This document shows, one piece after another, positions 44,765 through 53,081 of a stretch of DNA of 64,000 nucleotides. Under the pieces are notes generated by a model that did no database searches, had not been told where the DNA came from, and was given only the letters and a program-made list of their open reading frames with translations. The translations under genes were made by a program, and so were the position numbers. Origin of the DNA: Romboutsia sedimentorum (GTDB lineage: Bacteria > Bacillota > Clostridia > Peptostreptococcales > Peptostreptococcaceae); assembly GCF_030131845.1 (NCBI RefSeq), contig NZ_JASKYM010000006.1, positions 1 to 64,000 on the forward strand, read 5' to 3'. Numbering within the stretch: position 1 is the stretch's first letter; every line of letters begins with the position of its first letter.

Positions 44765-45337
44765 TTACTTTATATCATTGATCATTTGTTTAAATTCTTT
44801 GTCTGTAAATGCACCAACATGTTTCTCTCCATTTAAATAGAACGTAGGAATGAAATCTATCTTATACTTGTCTTTTTCCTTTGAAATATATTTTTGCATT
44901 TCAACTCTGTCTTTCTTTACATCCTTTAAATCAAAGAATTTTTTAACATCTTCTACGTTTTTCATTTTAGTCCATGTATTGTAATTATCCATTACGTAAT
45001 CTATCGTTTCTATTTTATCAAGATTATCAATGCGATTAAAGATAACATCATCATACTTAAATTTTTCAAAATCAACGTGCTTTATCATGTAATACACTTC
45101 ACCATTTTTGATTTTTTTTGTTAATGTATCCCCAATATTTTCATGTAATTCAAAGCAGTCTATACATTGAAAACTCATATATTCTATCATTTTTATTTTA
45201 GCATTAGGATTTCCATATCCTATACCATATTCTGTATCGATTTTTTCCTTAGTATTTGAATAAATTGAATATATCAATACAGCTATCACAGCAAAAGCAA
45301 TAAAGAAGAGTAATTTAAAAAATCTTTTTTTATCCAT
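44765..45337 (-). CDS. Membrane-anchored DsbA-like thiol-disulfide oxidoreductase
   Basis: 190 residues. N-terminal anchor helix (about 7-26), then a thioredoxin fold beginning YGNPNAKIKMIEYMSFQCID with active-site CIDC (C58, C61), a helical insertion, and cis-proline region DFIPTFYLNGEKHVG. The orientation puts the active site outside the cell. In this cluster its likely job is to form or isomerise disulfides in the secreted peptide, which has four cysteines. It overlaps the 94-residue gene upstream by 8 nt. Confidence 0.85.
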   Translation of the reverse strand: MDKKRFFKLLFFIAFAVIAVLIYSIYSNTKEKIDTEYGIGYGNPNAKIKMIEYMSFQCIDCFELHENIGDTLTKKIKNGEVYYMIKHVDFEKFKYDDVIFNRIDNLDKIETIDYVMDNYNTWTKMKNVEDVKKFFDLKDVKKDRVEMQKYISKEKDKYKIDFIPTFYLNGEKHVGAFTDKEFKQMINDIK

Positions 45338-45614
45338 TTAATTTATTTTCCTTTTCATAGAATTTTTTGCCTAGTTTTGTTTTTGAACTTATAAATAGTA
45401 AACCAACAAGCAATAAATATACTACTATGTATATTAGAATTACATGTGAACCCATGCTTAGTGTACAACTATTTTCCGTTACGCCTAAAACTATTCCACC
45501 ATTAAGCAGGTTTACACTTTTGTTGCTAAATAGTGAATATAACAAATAAAAAACCGTACTAAATGGAATAAATATCAAGTAAATAACTGATAAAACACCT
45601 AAGGCTTTCTTCAT
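45330..45614 (-). CDS. Two-helix membrane protein of the peptide cluster
   Basis: 94 residues; two hydrophobic helices (about 6-29 and 57-76) with a loop containing GGIVLGVTENSCTLSMGSHV (one cysteine) and a lysine-rich end. It overlaps its upstream neighbour by 4 nt (ATGA) and the DsbA-like gene by 8 nt, so it is translationally coupled to both. It might be an electron partner of the DsbA-like protein or an immunity protein; it is smaller than DsbB/VKOR and has too few cysteines for either. Confidence 0.65.
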   Translation of the reverse strand: MKKALGVLSVIYLIFIPFSTVFYLLYSLFSNKSVNLLNGGIVLGVTENSCTLSMGSHVILIYIVVYLLLVGLLFISSKTKLGKKFYEKENKLNG

Positions 45615-46507
45615 TTTATAGCTCCTTTCATCAATTTCTTCATTAGAATTTTTTCAAGTATTCCTTTCCCATCTTTTGTAAAAGGAAGTAAATTTATTAT
45701 GTTAATAACAAATCCAATTCCTAATAAGAAAGTCATCATACTTTGTGTTTTTAATGATATCAATATAAAAACAATCCCTAGTATACTAGGTACAATAGGT
45801 CCTAATAAAATAGATAATAAACTAGATTCTGTATTTACCTTAACTATACTTACGGTAAATCTCTTTGCTAATATATATCCATGAATTTCTTGATTTTGAA
45901 TTTTGCTAACAACTATATGAATCCATTCGTGTAAGACGAATCCAAGTATCATTGCAAATATAAAAACAAAATAACATCCAATAGCATAATTGACCATATT
46001 ATTAAAATCTAATGTGAAATTACTTATAAAAAAGTAAACAGGTATAATAGTGATAAGCCACATTATGAATAATTTCTTAACTACTATATAAAATAAAAGT
46101 AAAAACGTAGCTATTTTCGATTTTGGAATAGAATATCTTTTTTTATGTAGATATTGTCCAATTGCTAGATTAAAAAAGAAAACTAATATTTTATTCCCTA
46201 CGATTTTGCATTCAACTAAATTTTTATCTTGTAAATTACTTACTATACTGTTTATATCTCTTTCTAATATTTGTTTGCTTACATTATATTTCTTAAGTAG
46301 GATAGAAACGATATCCTCTATAGTATTTTTCCCATCTAATAAACTTAAAATATTATAGGCTACATCATTTAATTTAACACTTTTATTTAAATCAGTATCT
46401 ATAACAGAATTTTCACCTACACATACATTGTTAGGAACAAAAAAGACCGATTTTAATTTTAATAGAGATTTTAATTTTTCGATAATAAAAACAGTAAATA
46501 AGTTCAT
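45611..46507 (-). CDS. PqqD/RRE domain fused to S2P-like (M50) metallopeptidase
   Basis: 298 residues. Residues about 35-100 form a PqqD-like winged helix (KLNDVAYNILSLLDGKNTIE, DIVSILLKKYNVSKQILERD), the RiPP recognition element that binds leader peptides. The rest has about five membrane helices with zinc motif HEWIH (193-197) and the site-2-protease second motif NLLPFTKDG (272-280). The arrangement suggests that the RRE brings the precursor to an intramembrane peptidase that removes the leader. Central gene of the cluster; family member of M50 by both motifs. The reaction itself is inferred. Confidence 0.82.
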   Translation of the reverse strand: MNLFTVFIIEKLKSLLKLKSVFFVPNNVCVGENSVIDTDLNKSVKLNDVAYNILSLLDGKNTIEDIVSILLKKYNVSKQILERDINSIVSNLQDKNLVECKIVGNKILVFFFNLAIGQYLHKKRYSIPKSKIATFLLLFYIVVKKLFIMWLITIIPVYFFISNFTLDFNNMVNYAIGCYFVFIFAMILGFVLHEWIHIVVSKIQNQEIHGYILAKRFTVSIVKVNTESSLLSILLGPIVPSILGIVFILISLKTQSMMTFLLGIGFVINIINLLPFTKDGKGILEKILMKKLMKGAIK

Positions 46508-46551
46508 ATCTCTCCTCCTTTAAAAATTTAACTTAATAATAAAAAATTCTT

Positions 46552-48015
46552 TTAATCTAAAAGAGAATTTAATTTATAAAGCCTTGGTATCATAAATATG
46601 ATAACTACAACCGATCCTACAATAAATTCATATAGATATGACCCGCTAAAAGTCATTGATATTACAGATATCAAAATACATATTGCAGCAAATGATAAGA
46701 ATACAATTATATTTGAAAAAGGCTCTTTTTCTCTAACTGGTACGACTATTCCATATGTATAAATTACAACTACCCCTAGTGAAGTGTATAATATTCCATC
46801 TTTAAATATATCTAAGTCCATTCCTAAGTATGTAAATACAATAAAATACAATATTGCATATATTAATATCCCAACAATAAGGTTACCTATTAATTTTCCA
46901 TAAGAAATCAGCTTACTAGAAATTGGAACTATGTTAGAATAAATACTGAAATTCCTATCTTCACCAAAGGAATTTAGTGAAAAAATTGAACAGAAACTTG
47001 ATAAAAGTAAATTTACTACTGTAGTATTTATAGTACTTGCATCTAGAAATCCTACAGATATAATTACACAAATCAATACAAAGAAGTTTGAGATATTAGT
47101 TTCACTTCGTGCTATATGCTTAATTTCTTTTATAACAATCCATAAAAACTTATTATTACTTTTAGGTATGTATTTAAATAACATTAAATTTCTATTATCA
47201 AGTTCAATCCCACCAAGTATAATTGTTATAAAAATTCCTAAAAATAAAATTATTCCACTGATTACTAAGCAATTTCTTACATCTGCATAGTTGAAATATT
47301 CATAACCCATAAACATATCTGTAATAGGCAATAAAATATTTACTATAGACAAACTATACGTTTTGCTTTTAACTAACAGGCTTTCCAAGTTAATTTTACT
47401 AACTAAATATATAAAAGAATTAACTCCTAAAATAATTGATGCTAATTCTCTAATAAATTGCTTATGTGATATAAAATATAACAATCTAATTATTGATAAA
47501 TAGATAATATTTAATAAAAAATATGTTAATAAAGATTGTATGATTACGGATAATAAGTATATAGTCATAAACTTTATACTAACTTTACAACCTATAAATG
47601 ATGGTAAGTGAAAAAACATAACATAACATAGGTTAGTAATAACTATAAAAAATAGCTCTTGAAGTGTTTGAGCGCATATTTTCTCTTGTTTGGTAAGAGG
47701 TAACCATTTTATTATTTTACTATAATTACTACTATCATTATTTGAATTTATCAGTATTATATATACAACAAATGTAATCAAAGTTACATTCAACATACTT
47801 GATGAAATAAAAGAAAAGAACATACTTTTATTTCCGGTAATGATAGCACTAATCATAGGGGAAAATATTTTATAAGAGAGCATTGTTCCTAAAAGAATAA
47901 AAAACGGCACTATCAAAGATATAATAATAAAATATTTTTTTATCTTGTTATATAAACTATTTTTAACGCCTTTAAGCATTGTGGCTAAAATTAGAAATGA
48001 TTTCTCCAATCTCAT
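46552..48015 (-). CDS. ABC transporter permease of the peptide cluster
   Basis: 487 residues with about twelve hydrophobic segments and no FtsX motif, resembling ABC-2-type exporters such as those of bacteriocin clusters. The start at 48015 has GGGGAGG 9 nt upstream inside the ATPase gene, so the two genes overlap by 44 nt. A later ATG at 47979 overlaps the stop in the ATGCTTAA pattern but lacks a good ribosome site. Probable peptide export or self-protection together with the adjoining ATPase. Confidence 0.78.
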   Translation of the reverse strand: MRLEKSFLILATMLKGVKNSLYNKIKKYFIIISLIVPFFILLGTMLSYKIFSPMISAIITGNKSMFFSFISSSMLNVTLITFVVYIILINSNNDSSNYSKIIKWLPLTKQEKICAQTLQELFFIVITNLCYVMFFHLPSFIGCKVSIKFMTIYLLSVIIQSLLTYFLLNIIYLSIIRLLYFISHKQFIRELASIILGVNSFIYLVSKINLESLLVKSKTYSLSIVNILLPITDMFMGYEYFNYADVRNCLVISGIILFLGIFITIILGGIELDNRNLMLFKYIPKSNNKFLWIVIKEIKHIARSETNISNFFVLICVIISVGFLDASTINTTVVNLLLSSFCSIFSLNSFGEDRNFSIYSNIVPISSKLISYGKLIGNLIVGILIYAILYFIVFTYLGMDLDIFKDGILYTSLGVVVIYTYGIVVPVREKEPFSNIIVFLSFAAICILISVISMTFSGSYLYEFIVGSVVVIIFMIPRLYKLNSLLD

Positions 48016-48727
48016 GTTTTCTTTCCTCCCCTATAGAAACATTCATAAAAACTTGCTCTAAATCATCACATTTAAATTTATTTTTTAAGAAATCGCTTGT
48101 ACCTTTTGCTACAGCATTTCCTTGATAAAGCATTATAACTTCATCAGATAATTCTTCTACTAAATGTAGATCATGTGAACATAGTAATATACTTCCATAT
48201 TCTGTAAAACTCTTAAAAAGTTGTTTTGTTATTATCATTGATTCTATATCTAACCCTCTAAATGGCTCATCAATAATTAGTAGTTCACTTTCTAGTGAGA
48301 AAGCAATTATTATTTGAATCTTTTTTTTCATACCATGAGAGTATTCTTTTATCAATATATCTAGAAAATCTTGCATATTATATAATTTTATTAATTTATC
48401 TAATTTATCACTTTTTTTAATAGAATAAATTGATAATATAAACTTTATGTATTCTCTGCCAGTCAATGATTCCGGTAATATTAAATCATCTGGAATATAA
48501 CCTACCTTTTTTTTAAATTCAAGGCTATCATTTTTATAGTTTTCATATAATATACTTCCACTATTACCTTTTATAGTTCCTAAAATTAAATTTATTGTTG
48601 TAGTTTTTCCAGATCCATTAGGTCCTACAAGACCTAATATTTTATTTTTACCTAAAGAAAAGTTAAGATTTTTTATGGCAACAATTTTATTATTGTAAGT
48701 TTTTGTAAGGTTATCTACATAAAGCAT
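47972..48727 (-). CDS. ABC transporter ATPase of the peptide cluster
   Basis: 251 residues. Walker A GPNGSGKTT, Q-loop region VGYIPDDLILPESLTG, signature YSHGMKKKIQIIIAFSLES, Walker B LLIIDEPFRGLD, H-loop LLCSHDLHLVEEL. The signature SHGMKKK is the ABC-2 export class (NatA/CcmA/BcrA-like). It heads the five genes after the precursor, and the 133-bp gap from the precursor contains only a weak TCTAAT/ATTAGA dyad, so part of the precursor transcript may read through. Confidence 0.9.
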   Translation of the reverse strand: MLYVDNLTKTYNNKIVAIKNLNFSLGKNKILGLVGPNGSGKTTTINLILGTIKGNSGSILYENYKNDSLEFKKKVGYIPDDLILPESLTGREYIKFILSIYSIKKSDKLDKLIKLYNMQDFLDILIKEYSHGMKKKIQIIIAFSLESELLIIDEPFRGLDIESMIITKQLFKSFTEYGSILLCSHDLHLVEELSDEVIMLYQGNAVAKGTSDFLKNKFKCDDLEQVFMNVSIGEERKHEIGEIISNFSHNA

Positions 48728-48860
48728 AGTTTAAATATCCCCCAGTATTAATATTATTTTTTAAGAAGTCAGAGGTCTTACCTTTTAAATTTTCATCAAA
48801 TTTGTTTAATTTTTAACCTTAAATAAAATCCAGTTTCTCTAATTACACTTTATATTAGAA

Positions 48861-49079
48861 TTATTTACACTCTATGTTAATGTTAAGTCCACTATCCCAC
48901 TTAACTCCACCAGTGAAACTTCCCTTACCTTGAACTAGACACCAAATTGCAGCTCCTAAAACAACTGTAGCTCCTAATGCTAAAAGTACTGCTACAAATA
49001 CTAAAAACCACGCTTCCTCTTCACATATTTCAAAATTATCACACTCTACTACAGGTGCATTGTATTTCATTAATTCCAT
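48861..49079 (-). CDS. Putative bacteriocin-like precursor peptide
   Basis: 72 residues. An acidic leader-like start (MELMKYNAPVVECDNFEICE, ending near EEEAW24), a long hydrophobic Gly/Ala-rich helix (WFLVFVAVLLALGATVVLGA, AIWCLV) and a polar glycine-rich tail (QGKGSFTGGVKWDSGLNINI, ECK). Cysteines at 13, 19, 47 and 71. GAGGGGG precedes the ATG. The adjoining RRE-peptidase, exporter and DsbA-like genes mark it as a ribosomally made peptide. I do not recognise the family. With no radical-SAM, LanM/B or YcaO gene, a disulfide-bonded membrane-active product is likely. Confidence 0.65.
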   Translation of the reverse strand: MELMKYNAPVVECDNFEICEEEAWFLVFVAVLLALGATVVLGAAIWCLVQGKGSFTGGVKWDSGLNINIECK

Positions 49080-49463
49080 TTTTTATTTCCCCCTCTAATT
49101 TTTTTTGATAAGACCTCTAAATTCTTAAGATACTGTTGATAAGTATGTAACAATATCTTTCTCTAGATTGTTACATATTTCCATATTGTTTGCAACAATT
49201 TATTCTAAAAATACAAAATATTACCATTATTTAGTAAATTATAAGTCGAAACAAGTATTTTATAGTACATAAATAATTTATTTTATGACTTCAAACTACA
49301 CCCATGTATATATTGGTATAACTCAATTATAATTTTGACTTCAATATGATGTTTACCTTGTTTTCAGATCGTTGATTATAATAAAAGTTATATAATGATG
49401 GTTTCTGTATAATTTTGTCTGCTTTTATATTTTTTTGTCAAAGTACTTAGAAAAACAAAAAAA
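49080..49463. other. Upstream region of the precursor gene
   Basis: About 380 bp with no gene; holds the dyads at 49144-49200 and two TTGAAGTCA-type copies about 48 bp apart (near 49285-49295 and 49333-49343, minus strand). Their role is unknown. Confidence 0.4.
49144..49200. promoter_or_regulatory. Operator-like dyads upstream of the precursor gene
   Basis: TATGTAACAAT (49144-49154) and its exact complement ATTGTTACATA (49167-49177) are 12 bp apart; then ATTGTT-TGC-AACAAT (49186-49200) is a second dyad with the same TTGTT half. A possible promoter TTGCAA, 16 bp, TAACAA overlaps them on the minus strand. A dedicated repressor or activator is likely but no gene for it is evident nearby. Confidence 0.5.
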
Positions 49464-49539
49464 CTGCCTACCCATTAATAGGGTAAGCAGCCTCTAAAAA
49501 AACTATAATTAGGAATAATAATAACTCCTAATTATAGTT
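49464..49539 (-). terminator. Twin terminators after the ABC ATPase
   Basis: TCCTAATTATAGTT / AACTATAATTAGGA (49501-49539, perfect 14 bp) followed on the minus strand by CTGCTTACCC / GGGTAGGCAG (49464-49490) with a T run. They separate the permease/ATPase operon from the peptide cluster. Confidence 0.75.
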
Positions 49540-49614
49540 ATCTATATTTTAGATTTATCTGAAATAACTTCTATAATATGTAAAAAGTATTACTTAGATT
49601 AAGGATATTGTATT

Positions 49615-50319
49615 CTAAATTTCCACTTGCTGGATGTCCTTTTTAGTACCTATACTATTTACTTTTCCATCACAGATAGTTACCACTGTATCAGCCATTG
49701 TTGATATTTTCTCATCATGTGTTATCATAACTAAAGTTTGATTAAAATCTTTAACGCACATACAAAGCATGTCCATAACCTCTTTGCTAGTTTTACTATC
49801 TAAATTTCCTGTAGGTTCATCTGCAAATATTATAGATGGTTTATTTGCCAAAGACCTTGCTATTGCAACTCTCTGTTGTTGGCCACCAGATAGTTCATTT
49901 GGGAATTTCTTTATTTGATCTTTTAATCCTAAGCTATTAATAATACTATCAATATATACTTTATCTACTGTTTTTGAATCAATTGATATAGGTAGAACTA
50001 TATTTTCATAAACATTAATAACTGGTATTAAATTAAAGCTTTGAAAAATAAATCCAAACTCTTCTACTCTAATTTTAGATAGCTTGTCATCATTTAATGT
50101 ATATATATCCTCATCACCTAAATACACATTTCCACAAGTTGGCTTATCAAGCCCTGCCATACAATGAAGTAATGTACTTTTACCACTTCCACTTTGCCCA
50201 ACTATAGCAGTAAACTTTCCATTTTCTATTTCTAAAGTAATGTCATCAATAGCATTTACGCTACTTTCACCTTTTCCATATATCTTTTTTAAGTTTTTAA
50301 CTTTTATACTTTTTTTCAT
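49615..50319 (-). CDS. ABC transporter ATPase (LolD/MacB type) of the duplicated permeases
   Basis: 234 residues. Walker A GQSGSGKST, Q-loop IFQSFNLIPVINVYENIVLP, signature [15 protein letters not shown], Walker [15 protein letters not shown]-loop LVMITHDE. It follows the permease at 50344 by 24 bp and is the only ATPase gene for three related FtsX-type permeases in the window, so it probably energises more than one of them. Expression should follow LytTR promoter C. Confidence 0.93.
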   Translation of the reverse strand: MKKSIKVKNLKKIYGKGESSVNAIDDITLEIENGKFTAIVGQSGSGKSTLLHCMAGLDKPTCGNVYLGDEDIYTLNDDKLSKIRVEEFGFIFQSFNLIPVINVYENIVLPISIDSKTVDKVYIDSIINSLGLKDQIKKFPNELSGGQQQRVAIARSLANKPSIIFADEPTGNLDSKTSKEVMDMLCMCVKDFNQTLVMITHDEKISTMADTVVTICDGKVNSIGTKKDIQQVEI

Positions 50320-50343
50320 ATCCTAAACCCCTCACTTTATATA

Positions 50344-52902
50344 TTAATTTTCATTTATACCCTCAATTATTTCTATCTTATCTATTGACCTTGATTTTAA
50401 ATATCCTATTAAAATTGACGCTAATATTACTACTGCCATAAATATGATAAACTCTTTTGGAGGTATATACACATCACTCGTTTTTAAATTTACTTTTAAG
50501 CTTTCGGCATATAGCTTTTTAGTTTGATTTATAGATTTAAACTCTTTTGTACAAGCTAGAGTTCCTCCGACTATGCTACCTGCAAAACTGTAAAATAAAG
50601 ATTCATACATAACTAATTTTTTTAAACATTTCTTTTTAAGTCCTATAGCTCTTAATATAGAAAACTCGCTTATATTATTATTGATATTTATACTAACTGT
50701 CGTGTATATATTAAATAACGCAGCTACCAATAAGATAGACCCTAGAACCAACCTAGAATCAAAATGATTATTTGAGTTTTTATCGTTGTTATATGGAGTA
50801 GTAATATTCAAGAAGTCATATTTTTTATTTATGTTGTCTATTGATTTATCCAGTTGTTTATTATCACTACCGTCTATATTAAAGTTTACTTCTTGTATAT
50901 AATTATTATTTGTTATACTTTTTAAAGTTTCTAAATTCATGTACATACCTATAGGTGTAGCATAATTTTCCATTCCATTATTAAGTGTAAGTGATCCATC
51001 TAATATAGCATTAACTTTGAATTTATATGTTTTATAACTAAATTCTTCGTTATCTTTTTTGCTTAAAACTTTGAATTCAAAATTATCTCCTATTTTTAAA
51101 TTTTTAATAGTCTTTTCAATCTTTTGGCTATCTAATACATAATCTTCATTACATACTGCAACATTTATAAATTCGTCACTTGGTTGTTTAACTTTTTCTA
51201 AACTTCCTTCTTTTACATATTTATTTAATTTATTATAATCATCAAGTCCACTTAATAGCGCTCTTACTTCTACATTTCCTTTGGTATTGGCTTTCATAGG
51301 ATACATTTTAAAATATGCTTTATTTAAGTCATTTTTTGGTATATCTACAAATCCAGTTGAATAACTTAGCAAACTAAAATCTTTTACTCCTTTAAATTTA
51401 TTTAAACTAGAAGTTTCTTTCATACTTATCTTATTTATATTTCTCTCAGCATTTTCATAAGGTCTTATCATGTAGTCATATTCTTTTTTACAGCCTAATA
51501 AATTGTTCATAATCTGTTTATGAACAACACTCATATTACTAGATGTACATGATATGAATACAAATCCACTAAATGCAATTATAGAAATTGAGATTATCGT
51601 CTTTGATTTACTTCTTAATAAATTATTTTTTAAAAGGGTATTTAAAATTTTCTTATTCTTTTTTATTTTATACTTAATCTTGTCACTTTTATTTATAAGA
51701 TCCATTGGATATTTTTTCAAGGATTTTATTATAGGTAAAAATATTCCTATTAATAATGTACCTATAATTATTAACAAAGCTTTACCTACTATAAAAGGAG
51801 AAATTATTAATTTAACTTTACTAAAATCACTTATATCAAGTAAATTAAAAGTTACAAATACACTCATGGCATATCTTGCAAAAACTATAGAAGTTATAAA
51901 TCCTATAATTGTTCCTACTGTAAATAAAATTAACATCTGCATTAAATAGAATTTAACTATTTTTTTGTTAGACATACCAACTACTCTTAAATTTCCAATT
52001 TGATTAATCATTTTACTAAGCATTATATTGAAAAAATTAAAAATTGTAAGACATGCAGTTATTGCTACTAAGATTTTTAGATCTTTTTCATTTTCTTGTT
52101 GAAAATCTCCATACAATCTAAGAGCTGAGTCTAGATACTGATTAGTTGATATTCCTGATTTTGTATCTTGTCTAATATCTATTTTATAGTCAGATTTTGG
52201 GTTATATTCTTTTCTTATTTCACTAAGTTTTTGGTCTATGTTTTTTTCATTAATACCTTCAATATTATAGATTGAACTGTAAGTTATAAATTTATTTGGA
52301 ACTATATTTTCATTATTTCCAATAAAGCTATATATTTCTATATCTTCAAGATTGTAATAGTCATCAACTTTGCTTATAACCCCCACAACTTTATAGCTAT
52401 TTTTTTTGCTATAAATCTCATTAGTACCATCTAAATAGTATTCAATTTTATTTACACCTGAAATATTTTTATTTAAAATATTTTCCTTGTCATATTTACC
52501 TAATAGTTTTAAATCTACAATAATTTCATTTTCATTCTTTGGACATCTCCCTGAAATAAGGTTGTAGTTTAAACCTTTTAGATAATTTTCATTGAATGAG
52601 TATAATGTACTTTTTAATCCACCTTGTAAAACAATTTTCCCTAAATTTTCAACTGTAGATAGATTATAAACTTCATCAACATTTTTTAATGTTTCTACAC
52701 TTTCTTTATTATTACTTGTTAATGTTGCATCATAACTCCCTGCGATTACTTTGGCCTGATTGATTTGATTGATAGACATACTATCTCCTATTATGTCTAC
52801 GCCTAAGACTAAAGTCATAGCAATTATTATAGATGCAATTATAGAAATTGATTCTTTTTTATTTTTTCGTAAATACATTAAAGCCAATTTAAACTCAAAC
52901 AT
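50344..52902 (-). CDS. FtsX-type ABC permease, tandem copy 1
   Basis: 852 residues from the ATG at 52902, which has AAAGGAGG upstream and matches the start of the neighbouring copy; the longer frame adds ten residues through a hairpin. Layout: helix at 17-37, extracellular domain, FtsX helices about 280-400 with MINQIGNLRVVGMSNKKIVK, linker, LLKNNLLRSKSKTIISISII helix, second extracellular domain, final helices about 725-850 with FSILRAIGLKKKCLKKLVMY and IEIIEGINEN. Roughly two-thirds identical to copy 2 by eye. Substrate unknown; peptide or lipid handling at the membrane is likely. Confidence 0.87.
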   Translation of the reverse strand: MFEFKLALMYLRKNKKESISIIASIIIAMTLVLGVDIIGDSMSINQINQAKVIAGSYDATLTSNNKESVETLKNVDEVYNLSTVENLGKIVLQGGLKSTLYSFNENYLKGLNYNLISGRCPKNENEIIVDLKLLGKYDKENILNKNISGVNKIEYYLDGTNEIYSKKNSYKVVGVISKVDDYYNLEDIEIYSFIGNNENIVPNKFITYSSIYNIEGINEKNIDQKLSEIRKEYNPKSDYKIDIRQDTKSGISTNQYLDSALRLYGDFQQENEKDLKILVAITACLTIFNFFNIMLSKMINQIGNLRVVGMSNKKIVKFYLMQMLILFTVGTIIGFITSIVFARYAMSVFVTFNLLDISDFSKVKLIISPFIVGKALLIIIGTLLIGIFLPIIKSLKKYPMDLINKSDKIKYKIKKNKKILNTLLKNNLLRSKSKTIISISIIAFSGFVFISCTSSNMSVVHKQIMNNLLGCKKEYDYMIRPYENAERNINKISMKETSSLNKFKGVKDFSLLSYSTGFVDIPKNDLNKAYFKMYPMKANTKGNVEVRALLSGLDDYNKLNKYVKEGSLEKVKQPSDEFINVAVCNEDYVLDSQKIEKTIKNLKIGDNFEFKVLSKKDNEEFSYKTYKFKVNAILDGSLTLNNGMENYATPIGMYMNLETLKSITNNNYIQEVNFNIDGSDNKQLDKSIDNINKKYDFLNITTPYNNDKNSNNHFDSRLVLGSILLVAALFNIYTTVSININNNISEFSILRAIGLKKKCLKKLVMYESLFYSFAGSIVGGTLACTKEFKSINQTKKLYAESLKVNLKTSDVYIPPKEFIIFMAVVILASILIGYLKSRSIDKIEIIEGINEN

Positions 52903-52930
52903 TATGCCTCCTTTAGCTGTTTTAAATGAC

Positions 52931-52971
52931 AAAACTCATTATCATAAGATAAACTTACAATAATGAGTTTT
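52931..52971 (-). other. Leader hairpin before permease copy 1
   Basis: Perfect 12-bp stem AAAACTCATTAT / ATAATGAGTTTT between LytTR promoter C and the start codon. The same leader element occurs before copy 2. It may be an attenuator or the terminator of copy 2. Confidence 0.5.
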
Positions 52972-53001
52972 ATATTATATCTTAGTAATTATCTCTTTTT
53001 A

Positions 53002-53069
53002 AAAATATCAGTAGATACAAATTTTCACAATACATTTGACCCAACTGGTCATTTAAACGCCCCAACTGG
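53002..53069 (-). promoter_or_regulatory. LytTR-type promoter C
   Basis: CCAACTGG at 53041-53048 and 53062-53069 (21 bp apart), ten bases, TTGTGA (53025-53030), 17-bp spacer, TATTTT (53002-53007), reading to permease copy 1 and its ATPase. Identical to site D over the whole box region. Confidence 0.75.
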
Positions 53070-53081
53070 TTAAATTATATA

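Noticed and set aside
48861-49079. Sactipeptide precursor like SkfA, given the exporter and thioredoxin-like gene
   Set aside because: No radical-SAM gene is within the cluster or its flanks, so thioether modification is not supported.
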